Origin: Cryptomeria japonica
Lineage: Eukaryota > Streptophyta > Pinopsida > Cupressales > Cupressaceae
NCBI RefSeq assembly: GCF_030272615.1
Contig: NC_081405.1
Coordinates: forward strand, 21,740,047 to 21,804,046
Length of the DNA: 64,000 nt
Direction: 5' to 3'
Both the position numbers and the translations under genes were made by a program. Every line of letters starts with the position of its first letter. Position 1 is the first letter of the stretch. The notes beneath the pieces were generated by a model. It saw nothing but the letters and a program-made list of their open reading frames with translations, made no database searches and was not told the origin of the DNA. This document shows positions 11,699 through 23,930 of the stretch, piece after piece.

Positions 11699-12009
11699 AA
11701 GCATAATATTGAAGAAGAATCAAAACATAAGTGGAATAAAGAACCATAACTAAAATCATAGAGAAAAGGCAATGGGAGTCCCAGTAGAGAATTTCCCAGC
11801 AAATATTTCAAGTGTGGAAAAACTGGATATAGATTTTATGAAAGTAAGCAGGGAATGGCAAGAAGTTGTGTGGCAAATGAGGAACCGAAAGGTGAAGTTA
11901 TTGGAATTGACTATGCACTAGAGCAAGGAGAATCCCTTATGTTCATAAGACTCATGATGGAGCAGAGTAGTGAAGATACCAAACCTACTTAGAGAACGAG
12001 TCTTTTCCG

Positions 12010-12471
12010 GAATTTGTGCAAATTAGGTGGTAAGTGTTGCAAGATTATTATGGATCTAGTGGAAGTACTAATAATTTGGTATCTAAGGAGATGGTAGTGA
12101 AGCTTGGACTGAAAAGGCTTGCAGATCCTTGTCCTTACAAGGTAAGTTGGTTACAAGATGATCAAAAGTTAGAAGTAAAGGAGCAATTTTTGGTGAGTTT
12201 TAATATTTATCCTTTTAGGGATGAGGTGTTTTGTGATGGTGTATCTATGAGTGCTTGTCATGTCTTGTTGGGAAGACCTTGGCAATTTGATAGAGGAGCT
12301 ATTTATGAGATTAGAAGAAACCTAATCACTATTGAGAAGGATGGGAAGAAGTTCACATTGACTTCTTTGAAGGAGAAAGAGAAGGAGGTTAAGAATATGA
12401 GTCTTGAGAGAAGTTGCAGTACTAAGAAACTGGTTGCAGTGGTTATACCTGAAGGTGGCATGGATTTGTAG
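12010..12471 (+). pseudogene. decayed aspartic protease of element B
   Basis: The frame around 12034 gives GSTNNLVSKEMVVKL, then CHVLLGRPWQFDRGAIYE, the C-terminal hallmark of Ty3 proteases. The catalytic Asp lies in another frame (a frameshift near 12046), so the enzyme is dead. After 12471 the reading frame degenerates. The RT that should follow is absent, and the text runs to the 3' LTR by 12804. Confidence 0.75.
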
Positions 12472-12804
12472 AAGGATTTGATATATAAGCCTAATAGATA
12501 GAGAAAACCAGATGACAAAAAGCTTATGGTGACACATTGGATGAAGTCTTGTGGTAGAAACAAATCAGAGTTGTAGAAGAAAGAAAGAAGTAAAAAGAGA
12601 CAATGTGCAAATCTGAAGCAAAGGAAGAGGAACAAATAGAGTCAAGAGTTAGAGAATCTGGTTGAGGTTTCAGAGGAGCTAAAGAAGAGGTTTGCAGATA
12701 AGGAAGATGTTTGGATCAGAAATGAGCATGGGTTCTTTATCTTGAATCCTTTTCGATCTTCATGAGTTGCCTCTCATGGAACATCTCTTTCTACCTAGGG
12801 TGTT

Positions 12805-13623
12805 TGATGCAGGAGCATCCCCAGTCTATGAGCAATCTTGCATTAACCAAAAATATTTCCTTTCAGTTTAGGTCTTGTTTAGTTCAGTGTGTAGTTTTAT
12901 GTGTTCCTATGGGTAGGTATTGGTGGTTGCTTTATTTTCATTGCAAATCCTATTTTCGGTTTCTAGGTTGGTTCATGTGCTTAGTTCCATATTTTCAGTC
13001 CATTTGGATTCTTTTTCAGCTAGTTATCGCTTCCGGTTTGACTATTTATGAGTTATGGGACAGTTCTTGAGCTTACCAGTTGGTTTTTCTTTATTTCTAG
13101 AGTGGTTTCTTAGCATGTGGATATATTTGGGGTCTTGTCTGATGTTCTTTGGCATGTGGTCGACCTTCATGTTGATCCACACTTCTTGGTTGTTATTTTT
13201 CGAAGGAATTTCTTTCATTCTTAGGGTTGACCTAGTTACACATTTCATTTTTCCTGCATTGGTAAATGTAATATTTTGTGGCCAATCTAGATATGTTCCA
13301 GGGGGTATATATAGAATATTATGTAATTATTTGTAGCACGTTAGAGATGAGAATAAGGATTTAGATTTGTGATTAGAGATTTGGTTGACTCTGAGAGTTC
13401 TTGATGGATTGTATCTGGCATGTAGCCTGCATGTAATTGGTTGACTACCGAATGTTCTATGATGATTATATAATGATAACCGCTTGGTTGCCGGAGATTT
13501 TGAGACAATAATATGATCTGTTTCTATAATCTTTCTAAGTTTTATTATTTCTTTCATTGTGTTACTCTTGCTGCATAAGTTGGTCAGTTCTCTTTTGAGG
13601 AATCACCGGTTATGGCTACATCA
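12805..13623 (+). repeat. 3' LTR of element B
   Basis: The LTR runs from TGATGCAGGAGCATC to tggctacatca, 819 bp, clearly homologous to 9896-10706. No clean polypurine tract precedes it, in line with the internal deletion or decay. Confidence 0.9.
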
Positions 13624-13728
13624 GACATTCCAGTTTTTTTTATGGGAAGATTCTTAGTAGCCTTCCTAGATTAAAGGATTTTACTATGATTCTAAGAGAA
13701 TATTCTACATAGTAGGCTATCTTAGATC
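13624..13728 (+). pseudogene. CLSY: CLASSY-like fragment, continuation after element B
   Basis: The frame resumes as DIPVFFMGRFLVAFLD. This continues the W..DIP pattern that follows KW in CLASSY proteins. A TAG follows at about 13672. The DNA then reaches the left end of element C at 13729. The shared GACAT is the TSD of element B. Confidence 0.65.
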
Positions 13729-14842
13729 TATAATATCAAAAATCTCACCCCTAGAAATTATTGGAACAAATGGTGCCTTCCTCCATGTCATCAGAGGTCG
13801 GGCTTCACCACTTTTGTCCTTTTGTCCACTCAGATCATCCTTGTTAGCTTCAAACGAATGCATTACCAACTCTACCAACTTGTCAACTTTGGGGACTAGG
13901 GAGCGACACAAAGACATCCATGCAACTTGTTATCATCTTGCGAGTCTGACAGTTTGCAAGTGGTTGTTTGAGCGTTATGCCTATGCCCAGAAGGGATCGT
14001 AATGCCTCTGCATGCACCCACCGACGTTCGGTTTCTGTCCAAGGCGTTTATCTATCAATTTCTAAGGCATTTTGGAGGATTCCTTTGGAAAGTTAATAAT
14101 ATTTCATAGGTTGAAGCTCTTTTATACTTCTTCGACAATATTTACAACTTCTTGTGCGAACATCACCATTATTGCAGCTTTCCAGATAGCTCATGCCATC
14201 ATCTCAACAAGCATTGTGAAAGGGGATTTTTTCTTACTTGCTCTTCCTTTCACTTACCAAGTTATCATTTATCATTTTACAATGTTTCGAGATTTCTTTT
14301 TATCATATTATTATTATCATGGCTTCTTGGGTTGTCCGTGGAGGTGGAAACACCAAAACGAGGGTCTGACTTAGGTAGGCTCCAAAACACAACTCACAAT
14401 ATTTTCCTTCTTACGTGTGTGTAGGTACGCCATCATGGGGAAGAGACTCTCTTGCAAGAGGCTTCATAGCATGTCCATTTTGTAACATTTCCTTACTTTC
14501 CTTTTATTTTCTTATTTTATTTTGTAATCCACACTTTTCATTCATTTCAGTATTGTTTAGTTGTTGTGCAACTTTTATTATTTCATCTAGAGATTTCTGC
14601 CCAAACTTTGCACTCCATCCGTACAAGACAACAATGTGTCATGCTGGCATCTCATCTCTATGTGTTCGTCCTAAGGTTAGAGGCTTAGTAGAGCCACCCA
14701 GAGAGTCCTTTTGGCTTTTTGTCACCTTATCATAACTCTATTATCCCCTAGCTCACCTTAGCGCTAGTTCAAGGAGGTATCAAAGGGAGAGTTTGTTCTC
14801 GAGGATTCATCATCCTTGAGGTAACAAATTTCCTCCATTACA
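13729..14842 (+). repeat. 5' LTR of element C
   Basis: The LTR begins TATAATATCAAAAATCTC (TG decayed to TA) and ends tcctccattaca, 1114 bp. It matches 55747-56432 plus 57241-57610. Confidence 0.85.
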
Positions 14843-14862
14843 TTTTGGTTAACTTGACGTGA
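14843..14862 (+). promoter_or_regulatory. primer-binding site of element C
   Basis: The string ttttggttaacttgacgtga follows the LTR. It is a decayed version of the site in element D (TGGTGAACCCGACGTGAAC). It is not the initiator-Met type, and I do not assign the tRNA. Confidence 0.6.
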
Positions 14863-15184
14863 AAATTTTTCTTCTTGCATCTTTATGTTCATTCATTTTA
14901 TTGCATAAGCTTTTAAGTTTTCAAAAATATGAAAGTTAAAAAAAGAAAAACAAACAAACAAACATTCGCGGTTAGTTTAAATTCCTACATTTCCTTTTAG
15001 CATTTGCATTTAACTTAAACCAAATCTATCATTAAAACTTTTCCATGTCCCTATAGTGTGGTTTTTAACATCGGGTAGCTCGTCTATGATCTTTACAACC
15101 CAGACTACCACAGGAGCCATAGTTAGGAGGTCATCTAGGTAGATTTTTTCTCCTGACCATTATAGTCCTCCTTTACCTAACACA

Positions 15185-17050
15185 ATGTTCAACGATCAAG
15201 CACTTGACCCAAATGATCTCTTTGCTTCTCATCCCCTTAAGTCCATTTCGATAGGGGGCCCCTCTCCATCTAGTTCACAATCTAGCTCCCAGAGCAATTC
15301 TCTAAGAAATTCTACTCCATCTTCCCCTCCTGTTGTTGATCATGACTCTTCTCTCACTGTTGATTTTGAGAAAATTGACATGCTTGAGTAGAATTTGAGA
15401 GAATTTGAGGGATTTCTAAATTGGGAGAATGTCCTCCCCTAGGTTGGAAATGTCATCAACACTCTGAGAGACATGTTGATCTTAGATAGGAGAGGCTTGG
15501 ATATGTTGAGGGCCTTATCTATGATTGTCAAATGTGCCTTTGGTTGATACCTGTCCATTACCTATTGACCTCATCTTAGTGTCGGTATGCCTAGTTTGAC
15601 AGTGCACATGGCTGATCTCGCGCCTACTATTCTTAGTATCACAACTTCATCTACCCCCTTGGGCTATCTAGGTATGTCTAGTGGCTCAATGTTTTCCTCC
15701 ATTGTAGCTCATATGTCTATGGTTAGCTCTAGCACTAAATCTGTCAGTGGCACTGTTCCTTCTGGAGGTTTCGATAGAGGTGGTGGCAGATTTGGCCCAC
15801 CTCCACCTCCTCTACCCATTAATCCAATCTTGAACACCATCTTTCAAAACATGGGTCAGTTGTAGTTATAGTTAACCAGCTTGGCCTTCGCTTATGGTTA
15901 GTCATTCATGCCTGCATATTACAAAAATAGCCCCCTCGATATCACCATCCTAAACACTATCCTTCCTACTGGTGCCGAGTCTTTGAATCTCGATAGGTTC
16001 AATGGTGATGGGGACCCAAATATGCATATAGATTCCTTCATGACTGTGTAGTGATTACCATAGTCTAGATTTTGTTTTTCTCAAGCTGTTACCAAATTCC
16101 CTCAAAGGAAAAGAATTATAATGGTATAGCTCTCTGCCTAATCATTCCATTTGTACCTTCAATTAGCTTATGGATATCCTCCTCAAGCAGTTTTGAGGTG
16201 AACATTGGTAGTAGGGTCACTATCACTGACCTTGTTTATTGTAAACAAAAGCCTAATGAGAAGGTCACATATTTCATCTTAAGCTACCAAGAAATCTCCA
16301 CTAGGATCCCCTTTGCCCTACTAGATAGTGACTTGCAGAGAATGCTCATCAACAATCTGCAGCCGACATTAAGGGAGAAACTATGCATTAATTGATATCA
16401 AAACTTTGCAAACATGTGGTCTACCCTTATGGATTACCAACACAGTATGTCACAATTCGGAGATGCCACTTCAAACCTGTGTGGTGGGTCCTTTGCAAGC
16501 ACATCAATGGAAGGGTCCCAGAAGAATAAAGTCATCGCTAATGTTGCAGCTATTCCTTCGATGGCTACTACACAAGTCCCATAACAAAATAGAGTCTTTA
16601 CTAAGTTGAATGACTCCTACCTAAGCATAATGCAATGGTTTTTGAAAGACAACCTTATCACCCTTTCAGAGATTAAACTGCTATCTGATAGTTGACCCTA
16701 CCCCCACTGGTATGATGGATCAAAGTTGTGCCATTATCACCATGTTCTTGGTCATGACAATGAGTGGTGTTATTATCTTTGACATGTTGTCCAAGACCAC
16801 ATCAACAGTGGTGCAATCAAGGTGTATGTGCGGAAGCACAAATCAAACAAGTCTGTTGATAAAACCAACAACAACTTGTAGATCTTTACTAATCCTTTCC
16901 CTCCACATTCAACAAACTTTATCTCTGCATCAGATCCTTCTTCGGATGATGGTCCATATGTAAACATGGTCACCATCACCCCCATTAGCTCACCTCTGGC
17001 CCAGAAGAGGAAGGTATCTAATCTGTCCTTGTCGTTTATCTCCTGGATGC
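15185..17050 (+). pseudogene. gag: decayed gag of element C
   Basis: The region is Ser/Pro-rich at the N-terminus, with a Gly/Pro-rich segment (RGGGRFGPPPPPLP, near 15780). A capsid-like entry follows, with FNGDGDP near 16000 comparable to YNGKGDPLTHVKTFE of element D. Stops interrupt it at 15389, 15863, 16051 and other sites, and several frameshifts are present. The order and spacing match element D, from which the gag label is transferred. Confidence 0.6.
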
Positions 17051-17051
17051 C

Positions 17052-17400
17052 TTGTATTGTAGAGAGCTTGCTCCTCTTTATTTTCCTGCCAAGCTTAATG
17101 ATCAAACTGTCACAGGTGTGATGGTTGACCCATCAAGTAGAGTCAACATTATCATAGAGGAGACTCTCTTTGTGAATGGTTGGCATAGGCTAGTATATGA
17201 TGAGTGTTGCGCAACCTTGAGGATGCATGACAGGCTCTCTATCTGCCCCTTGGGTAGTACCACCCTGACAGTCCTCATAGGGCCTAAGGTTGTATCCTAT
17301 GTGTTTGTAATCATTCCTAAGTCAGACCTCTTCTAGGTTAAGCTCAACATTCCTTAGGTGATTACTATGGAGGCGGTCCCTTTGGTTGTCCATAAATGTA
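17052..17400 (+). pseudogene. protease-like domain of element C
   Basis: The frame reads LNDQTVTGVMVDPSSRVNII and ends at a TAG at 17334-17336. The position of the catalytic DSG/DTG carries DPS, as it does in element D. The downstream homologue of the YFWPT segment of element D occurs near 17485. Confidence 0.6.
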
Positions 17401-19223
17401 TTAAGTTCCCCCATGAGAGCACAGTGCATGTGATCCAAGATACTAGATATCGGCCCTTAATTACTCATCGGGATTTTTTCATTGGACCACTTTTGGCCTA
17501 CTCCAGTGGGGCCCATACTTCCCTATGGTGATTTGATGTACCATGCTTACTATCAGTATAAGATGGGGGAGTCAACCCCTAAATCTGTGCAACCTAGTGT
17601 TTCGTTGCCACTTCCTACATTGACCCCTCCTCAATTGATTTTGGTCTTGGAGCGGGTAGTGCCTTATTTTCCCTCATCAATGAGGGTTGAGGCTAAGCTT
17701 TCTCCCTCAAATAGACCTCCACATCCGCCTAGGACCGCACATCCTCTAGCACTGTCTGTTGTTCTACAACTACGCCTAACATAGCCAAGGGAAAGACACC
17801 CATGCTATCGAAGTTTGTGGCCTGCCCTCCCTTCGAGCTCCTAATCATAGTCGATATTCCCCGACTACCTTGTATCAAGAGATGGAAGTTATCTTCTCGT
17901 GTTCCTTTGTCCCTACTTGTTCCTTCATCATAGACTATAACGACACCCTCTGTCCCTCTAACGTCTCCTCAAACAAATAATAGTCGGGTGCCCATAGCTA
18001 TGAATGTGGTACCTCTCTAGGATGCACCTACTATTTCATCAATTGGGCCTCCTCCTACCCCTGACACAGTTCCAGAGGCCTCTCTTATGGAGCACGATGC
18101 TCCTAAATCCTCTCAGGCTTCAATTGGTGGTCCTCAAATTTGTTGAAATCAGTGTGTGCATGAACGTAAACACTTTCGACGGGCTAGAGCTTGAGAGCAT
18201 GATGTTGCTTTTTAGTTTGTTGGGGCATCCTCGATACCTAGCGCTATTGTCTCCAAGCCTATCTCCTCGTCTGCTCTTATCTCTACACCTACCTCATTTT
18301 TTCTTCCTACCACCTTAGGGCCTGATGATGAACCTCCCCCTAAGAGGGTACAAGTCTTCATTTCTCCTTCTTTGGAGCCACCTCTTATCACCTCTCTTCC
18401 ATACATACCTCCCTTGTCCTAACCTCTTGATACATTTCACACATAGGTGGTGCCTAGTGTAGCTTTGTCTACCCCTCTTGTTTTGCCACCGCTCTAGCAT
18501 CTGAGTTTTTCTGGGGTCCTTCAGCCTACTATGGTTGATAGGAGGCCTATAACTCTTGTCCCATATAAATGCAAGTTCAAGTAGGGCCTCATCCTATATT
18601 TTTGACGATGCAAGTCTTTGCAGGTATCGATACCTAGCGCTATTGTCTCCAAGCCTGTCTCCTCGTCTGCTCTTATCTCTACACCTACCTCATTTTTTCT
18701 TCCTACCACCTTAGGGCCTGATGATGAACCTCCCCCTAAGAGGGTACAAGTCTTCATTTCTCCTTCTTTGGAGCCACCTTTTATCACCTCTCTTCCATAC
18801 ATACCTCCCTTGTCCTAACCTCTTGATACGTTTCACACATAGGTGGTGCATCTGAGTTTTTCTGGGGTCCTTCAGCCTACTATGGTTGATAGGAGGCCTA
18901 TAACTCTTGTCCCATATAAATGCAAGTTCAAGTAGGGCCTCATCCTATATTTTTGACAATGCAAGTCTTTGCAGGTATGCTCCTCATCCCTTTCTCTATC
19001 TGTCTCAATGACTACTAGTTTTTTGTATCTGTATGTGTGATTGAGAAGGCCCCACCTTCTCCTGAGTTTATCACTTCCCCTCTTCCAAAGTTCAACAACC
19101 CCTTTTTCATTTCATCCTCTCCAAGTGAGCCACCTACTTCCTCCATGGAGGCCTACATGTTCAACTCCTTGGAGGATATCCTGACTTTGTCTATGATCTT
19201 TTCACAATCGTTGACCCTCACCT
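17401..19223 (+). pseudogene. proline-rich tail region of element C
   Basis: After the protease comes a long Pro/Ser/Thr-rich, stop-interrupted coding remnant. No RT motif (YxDD) is seen. It includes the tandem duplication 18232-18978. Its frame (EAYMFNSLEDILTLS, near 19150) is cut at 19223 by element A and continues without a shift at 39321, where it ends at a TAG near 39482. Confidence 0.55.
18232..18978 (+). repeat. 396-bp tandem duplication within element C
   Basis: Copy 1 is 18232-18627 and copy 2 is 18628-18978. Both start cgatacctagcgctattg and end gcaagtctttgcaggtat. Copy 2 lacks 45 bp between two gtgc strings. The copies are otherwise nearly identical, so the duplication is younger than most decay in the element. 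Confidence 0.9.
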
Positions 19224-21393
19224 TGGTGCAGGAGCACCTAGTTGAGTAAAACTCCCATTTTTTGAGTTTTGAATTCTTTCATGTTTGTAATGTCTTGTGT
19301 TAGGTTGATAATGTTTTTTTAGGTTGTTATGAGTCATGTGTAGTGGTTTTGATCTCATTTTGGGCTCAAGAGATCAAAGTTTACATTTCAGGCTTTGAGT
19401 TGACAATTTTTGGCAAAAAAGTGCAAAATTGCTAAAAAGGTCTTCTAATTCTTTCAAAAGAATTGAAACATGTTTGATAAGTGTTTTTAGGCATGTCTAA
19501 GTTGATTAGACAAGTTGATAAGGCTAGATTGTCAAAAATGCCTTTTTGAGCAAGAAATGTTGTCATTTGGCTCAAAAAGTTGTCAAAGTTGTCATTTTTG
19601 TGTTTTTCTTGCAAAACATGGTTGTGGAAGCCTCATGTCCATACTGAGCTTGATAACCAACTTTTTGGACTATAAAAACACCTCTCTTTTCTTTGAAGAA
19701 GGTTGGTGATTGTTTAAACAAGAGTTTCTTCAATAAAATCATGAGATAATGGCTTTATGATTGGTTTTTGTATCATTTAGTGCAATGATCCATACTGTAG
19801 CTTCTTAATCCATACTATACCTTTGGGAAAGTGTGCATAGTACTTTTATAATTTTCTCTAGTTGATTGCTACATTGGTTTCTTCTAGAAGTTTGATTGTA
19901 CAAAATTATATCCAAACTGTGTGCTCGCTGCCCTGTCAAGGGTTTGAAGTTCCAAAATGACTCCACTTGACTAATCCATGCTGGGGATCCCACAATATGG
20001 ATTCAGTCAAGTTGGAACTCATGTATATATTGTACATATGCTTTCTTTTAAGCCAAAATGTTGGTTGGAAGAAGAATTTGAGTGAATACTAGGCAAGTAT
20101 TGATTACTCAACTAGTAGTGTGTTTACAACTCAAGATTTGCACCCAAAGTCTAATTTGGAGTGAACAAATACATGAGGCAGAGATTTGGACATATGGCCA
20201 ATGGTGTGTAAGATCACATTTTCATTGGTTTAGCTTGATCCTCTTAAAATTTATCCTTTTGTAAGCAAACAGTGAGTTCAATGTTTTTATGACTTGTATT
20301 TGACAAAATGCTCATGGAATGCTTTAAGAGCGTAATCCAAGCCTTGAATCATGAAGGCAATGTAATAGGAGGTTTTTTTAATGCTTGAATACCTCATTGA
20401 GGTTCTATACAAGTTGATACTTCTTGTAAAATGGGTCCAAAAAGTGCAGCAGTAATCTGACAGGTAAAGGGCAGCAAGTGGACAGTCACAGTGATATTTC
20501 TCTCCATTTTCAGTTGCTTGCCAAGTGTTTGGCATTATGATTGTGTGTTAGAGGCAGGGCACACATGTCTAAGATAGATCAAATTACCTAAGAATTTCTA
20601 GGCACTTTCTTTGATGGACAACAAAGAAAACTTGGTGGACAAGCTTCAAAACCCTCCAAAACCCTACTTTTATGCCCAAATTTGTGTATAGTCCTCATAT
20701 CACAATGACAAAGGCCTAAACCATGAAAATGTGTTAGAAAATACCTCTAAACCATCACCCAAGTCAACTTTGTGGGAGGTTTTAACCATCATTGAGAATA
20801 ATAAGCAAAAAAATGCCAATTAGGCCTCCACAAGCTAGTAGCCTTTTGGGGTTGCATAACACACAAATGATAGTTTTGGTCAAAATGCTCAAACCCAATT
20901 GTAAGGAGGAGTTGAGGGTTTGTGAAACCTTAGGAGAAAAATCCTAAAAAGTGAGAAAAATTTCAAATGGGTCCTTGGACAGTGTGTAGCCCCTTTTGAG
21001 GTTTTGGACCCTTGGTTGCCTAGTTGAGTAAGCCAAGGCTATGTGCCTTAAACTAAAATTTGAGCATCAAAATTGGAACAAAACCTTACTACCCTTACTT
21101 TTCCATGCGAAAGACTCTTAAAGAACTCTGAAACAGAGGGTTGAATGCCAAAGATCAGAGATTGAGGGTGTGTTGATGGGTGGAGTGAGAAATTTGAGTA
21201 GATTTGAGCATGAGAGTGAGCTTTCACCAAAAGGGGAGTGTGCTAGGAAAGTGATACATGAGATGCTTGGTACTATAACCACAAGAAGGACTTTATAAAC
21301 ACATACAATAGACTCAAACAAGTTTTTGGGTAACAAATTGAACCTCTTGAGAAAATTGGCTTTTTGAGCACTTTACTAGCAATCTCCCTATCA
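19224..21393 (+). repeat. 5' LTR of element A
   Basis: The LTR is 2170 bp, from TGGTGCAGGAGCACC to aatctccctatca. It carries no gene. 'gactataaaaacacctctc' near 19668 is a plausible TATA region and is kept in the 3' LTR. Confidence 0.92.
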
Positions 21394-21396
21394 TAG

Positions 21397-21412
21397 TGGT
21401 ATCAAAGCCAAC
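21397..21412 (+). promoter_or_regulatory. primer-binding site of element A
   Basis: The string tggtatcaaagccaac lies 3 bp after the LTR and is close to the initiator-Met type TGGTATCAGAGCC. Confidence 0.8.
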
Positions 21413-21445
21413 AAAAGATTTAGGAGGAAAGAAACATTAGGCAAA

Positions 21446-22090
21446 CATGGTGACCAATGCAAAATTGGCCAGGAAGGTTGAGGACCAAGAAGAGGAAAAT
21501 AGGGCACTCAGAGAAAGATTAGATCAACTAGCAATGAAACTAGCTGAAGTAGAAATCAAAACTGAAGAAGTATATGATAAGGCTGGAGATTAGGGTAAAA
21601 TGATGGCAATAGAGATGAGGTTCCCATACCTGACCCTATTATTGAGAAAGAACCATTCTTGAAAGCCTTGAGAGCTATGAGTGGTAAGACCTTAGAAGGA
21701 GTGGCCCTTTTCAGTGGGAAGATGGATCCAAATGCCCGTATAGAGTGGATTAATGAAGGGCTACAAAACCATTTTGAATGTGATGGAGTGACTGAAGCAC
21801 AAAAGGTTAAGGTGGAAAAATCAAGGCTGAGAGGGGCAGCCTTAACTTGGTGGAAGTTCATCCAAGAGGAAAGGGTGAAAGAAGGTAAGCAACCACTAGC
21901 CACTTGGAAAGCACAGGTAGCCAAAATCAAAGAAATCTACCTGCCTGAAGACTATAAAATACAACTTCACCGGAAAAGACAAAATTTGAGACAAAAAGAC
22001 CTAGATGTCAGTAGCTACATTGAAGAGTTTCAAAAATTGTGCATGAGATCCATAGTAGTGGAGGATGAGAGCATAAAAGTGGCAAGGTAC
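21446..22090 (+). pseudogene. gag: gag of element A, N-terminal part
   Basis: The ATG at 21446 opens a coiled-coil-like start (EDQEEENRALRERLDQLAMK). A stop and frameshift occur near 21590. The capsid domain follows in the next frame: GVALFSGKMDPNARIEWINE, RLRGAALTWWKFIQEERVKE, and EEFQKLCMRS. This is typical of plant Ty3 gag. The frame is cut at KVARY by insertion of element F and resumes at 33193. Confidence 0.88.
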
Positions 22091-22897
22091 TGTAGACACC
22101 CAAAATTGTCTAGTCTAATTAAATAAATATTTTATTTATTTAATTATCTAAGCTTAATTCTTCTATTAATTAAATAAATCTTTATTTATTTAATTAATTC
22201 ATTTATCCTCTTCTAGCCTTATTCTCATTTAAATAAATACATTTATTTATTTAAATTATCCTTTTCCTAAATTAAATAAATATCTTATTTATTTAATTGA
22301 TCCCACTTCTTCTATTAATTATATAAATATTTATTTAATTAATTAATTCATTAACCTTTTCTACCCATGACACATGTCATTCATCTCTTAATTCCTACAC
22401 TACCTACCCCTTTCATTATTTTATTATTTCTTTTACCTACCCTCTAATCATAGCTGACCTCCTTTTACACCTCTCAATCTTATCCCTCCATTTCATATAG
22501 TGTCTTCTATATAAGAGGATGCTTCCTTCATTATCAACCCTAATCAATCATTCTAATCAATCATCCTAATCAATCATTCTAACTACTTGATCAATTGACT
22601 ACTTGGCATATGTGATCCTACTTGCAACCACATTCGGTTCTTTGTTGAGCTCTTGTGCACATATAAAATCTGAGAGCAAATACATCAAACAAGATCAATG
22701 GAGATAGGAAGAATGGAGATCTAAACCCTATTGGACATGTGATGGTATAATCTTTGTGATTTCATTTGATTTGCATTGTCTTAGGTAATCTTCATATGTT
22801 ATGGTGGATCTTTGTTGTTGTTAGGCTAGGGTTTTGTGGTTGAATTCATTTAGCCTTTCAATATCGTTATTATTGCTATCCATTTTCACAATATACA
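22091..22897 (+). repeat. LTR1 of element F
   Basis: The LTR is 807 bp, from TGTAGACACCC to caatataca. The U3 holds five AT palindromes (22117-22145, 22165-22198, 22227-22256, 22270-22298, and a weaker one at 22314-22348). The likely TATA region is 'ttctatataagagga' near 22506. Confidence 0.92.
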
Positions 22898-22918
22898 TTT
22901 TGGCATGCCCCGTGGGAC
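22898..22918 (+). promoter_or_regulatory. primer-binding site of element F
   Basis: TGGCATGCCCCGTGGGAC begins at 22901 just after LTR1. It is not the initiator-Met type, and the tRNA is not assigned. LTR2 and LTR3 are not followed by this string. Confidence 0.6.
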
Positions 22919-23047
22919 ATGAATTTTTGTTAGATCTGTGTTTTTTGTAGATTTTTCTAACCCTATATTGCTGTTTTGTAAAACAATTTGGAGAATAACC
23001 TTGTGCAGCTAGGGTTTTGGACACAAAATCAAGATCTTGGAGAGATT

Positions 23048-23930
23048 TGATCATATCTCACAAATGGATTGGACATTTTGCACCAAATTGTTTTTGCAGG
23101 TTGAAGAAAGTATCAGGAGCTCTCAATACAAAATTCAGAATTTTTGGAGCAAATTTTCATTTTCTATGAATTTTTTATGATTTTTCATAAAAAATTAATT
23201 TTGAGAGAAAATGAGAGAATTTTTCAAATTTTCTTACCTTTTTGGAAATCTCTCATAATTATACATAGGATCTGTTCTTTGTGATTTTAATTTTGATGCA
23301 AAATAGTTTCCTAAAAATCAGATCTTTAAAAATTAGGGTTTTTCCTTATTTTGATCAAATCTCACAAACGGCTTCAAATTTTGACATAAAAAATTTTGTG
23401 CAGGTCAAAAAAAGTATTAGAAGAGTTCAATAAAAATTTAATATTTTTTGGATCACTTGTTCAATTTATATGAATTTTTTATGATTTTTCATAAAAAATT
23501 AATTTTGAGAGCAAATAAGCAAATTTTTTGGATTTTCTTACATGTTTGGAAATTTATCAGAATTATACATAGGATCTGTTCTTTGTGATTTTAAATTTGA
23601 TGCAAAATCATTCCTCAAAAATCAGATATTTGAAAATTATGGTTTTGCATTATTTTACTTATATCTCACAAACTGCTTGGATTTGTTGTAGAAATTTTTT
23701 TATACGGGTTTGGAAGACCATCAGGACTCTCTAGTAAAAATTTTAGATTTTTTGGATCGATTTTTCATTTTATATGAATTTTTTATGATGTTTCATAAAA
23801 AATTAATTTTTGAAGAAAATTATCAAATTTTTTGGATTTTCTTACATTTCTGGAAATCTATTGAAATTTTACAGGTGGTCTTTTTTTATGATAAATTAGA
23901 TCTTTGAATTGGTCAACAAAATGCATTGTT
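23048..23930 (+). repeat. three tandem copies of a ~305-bp unit in the F leader
   Basis: Units start near 23048, 23354 and 23657 with 'atctcacaaa'. Each contains 'gaattttttatgat.tttcat' and 'aaaaattaattttgaga'-type strings and 'cataggatctgttctttgtg' (first two). They are diverged and non-coding. Confidence 0.8.

Larger units (their letters stand above)
9896..13623 (+). mobile_element. element B: Ty3/gypsy LTR element lacking RT and integrase
   Basis: The element has two LTRs of about 815 bp, a tRNA-iMet-type primer site, gag and a protease remnant. The 5-bp TSD GACAT is exact (9891-9895 and 13624-13628). Only 2.1 kb lies between the LTRs, and the reverse transcriptase, RNase H and integrase are missing, so this is a deletion derivative. 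Its gag string KVARYINGL and IQDEMS places it close to element A. It is inserted in the CLASSY-like fragment in the same orientation. Confidence 0.9.

Noticed and set aside
18212-18802. Minus-strand ORFs with duplicated MYGREVI-type segments
   Set aside because: Antisense shadows of the 396-bp duplication in the element C coding region.
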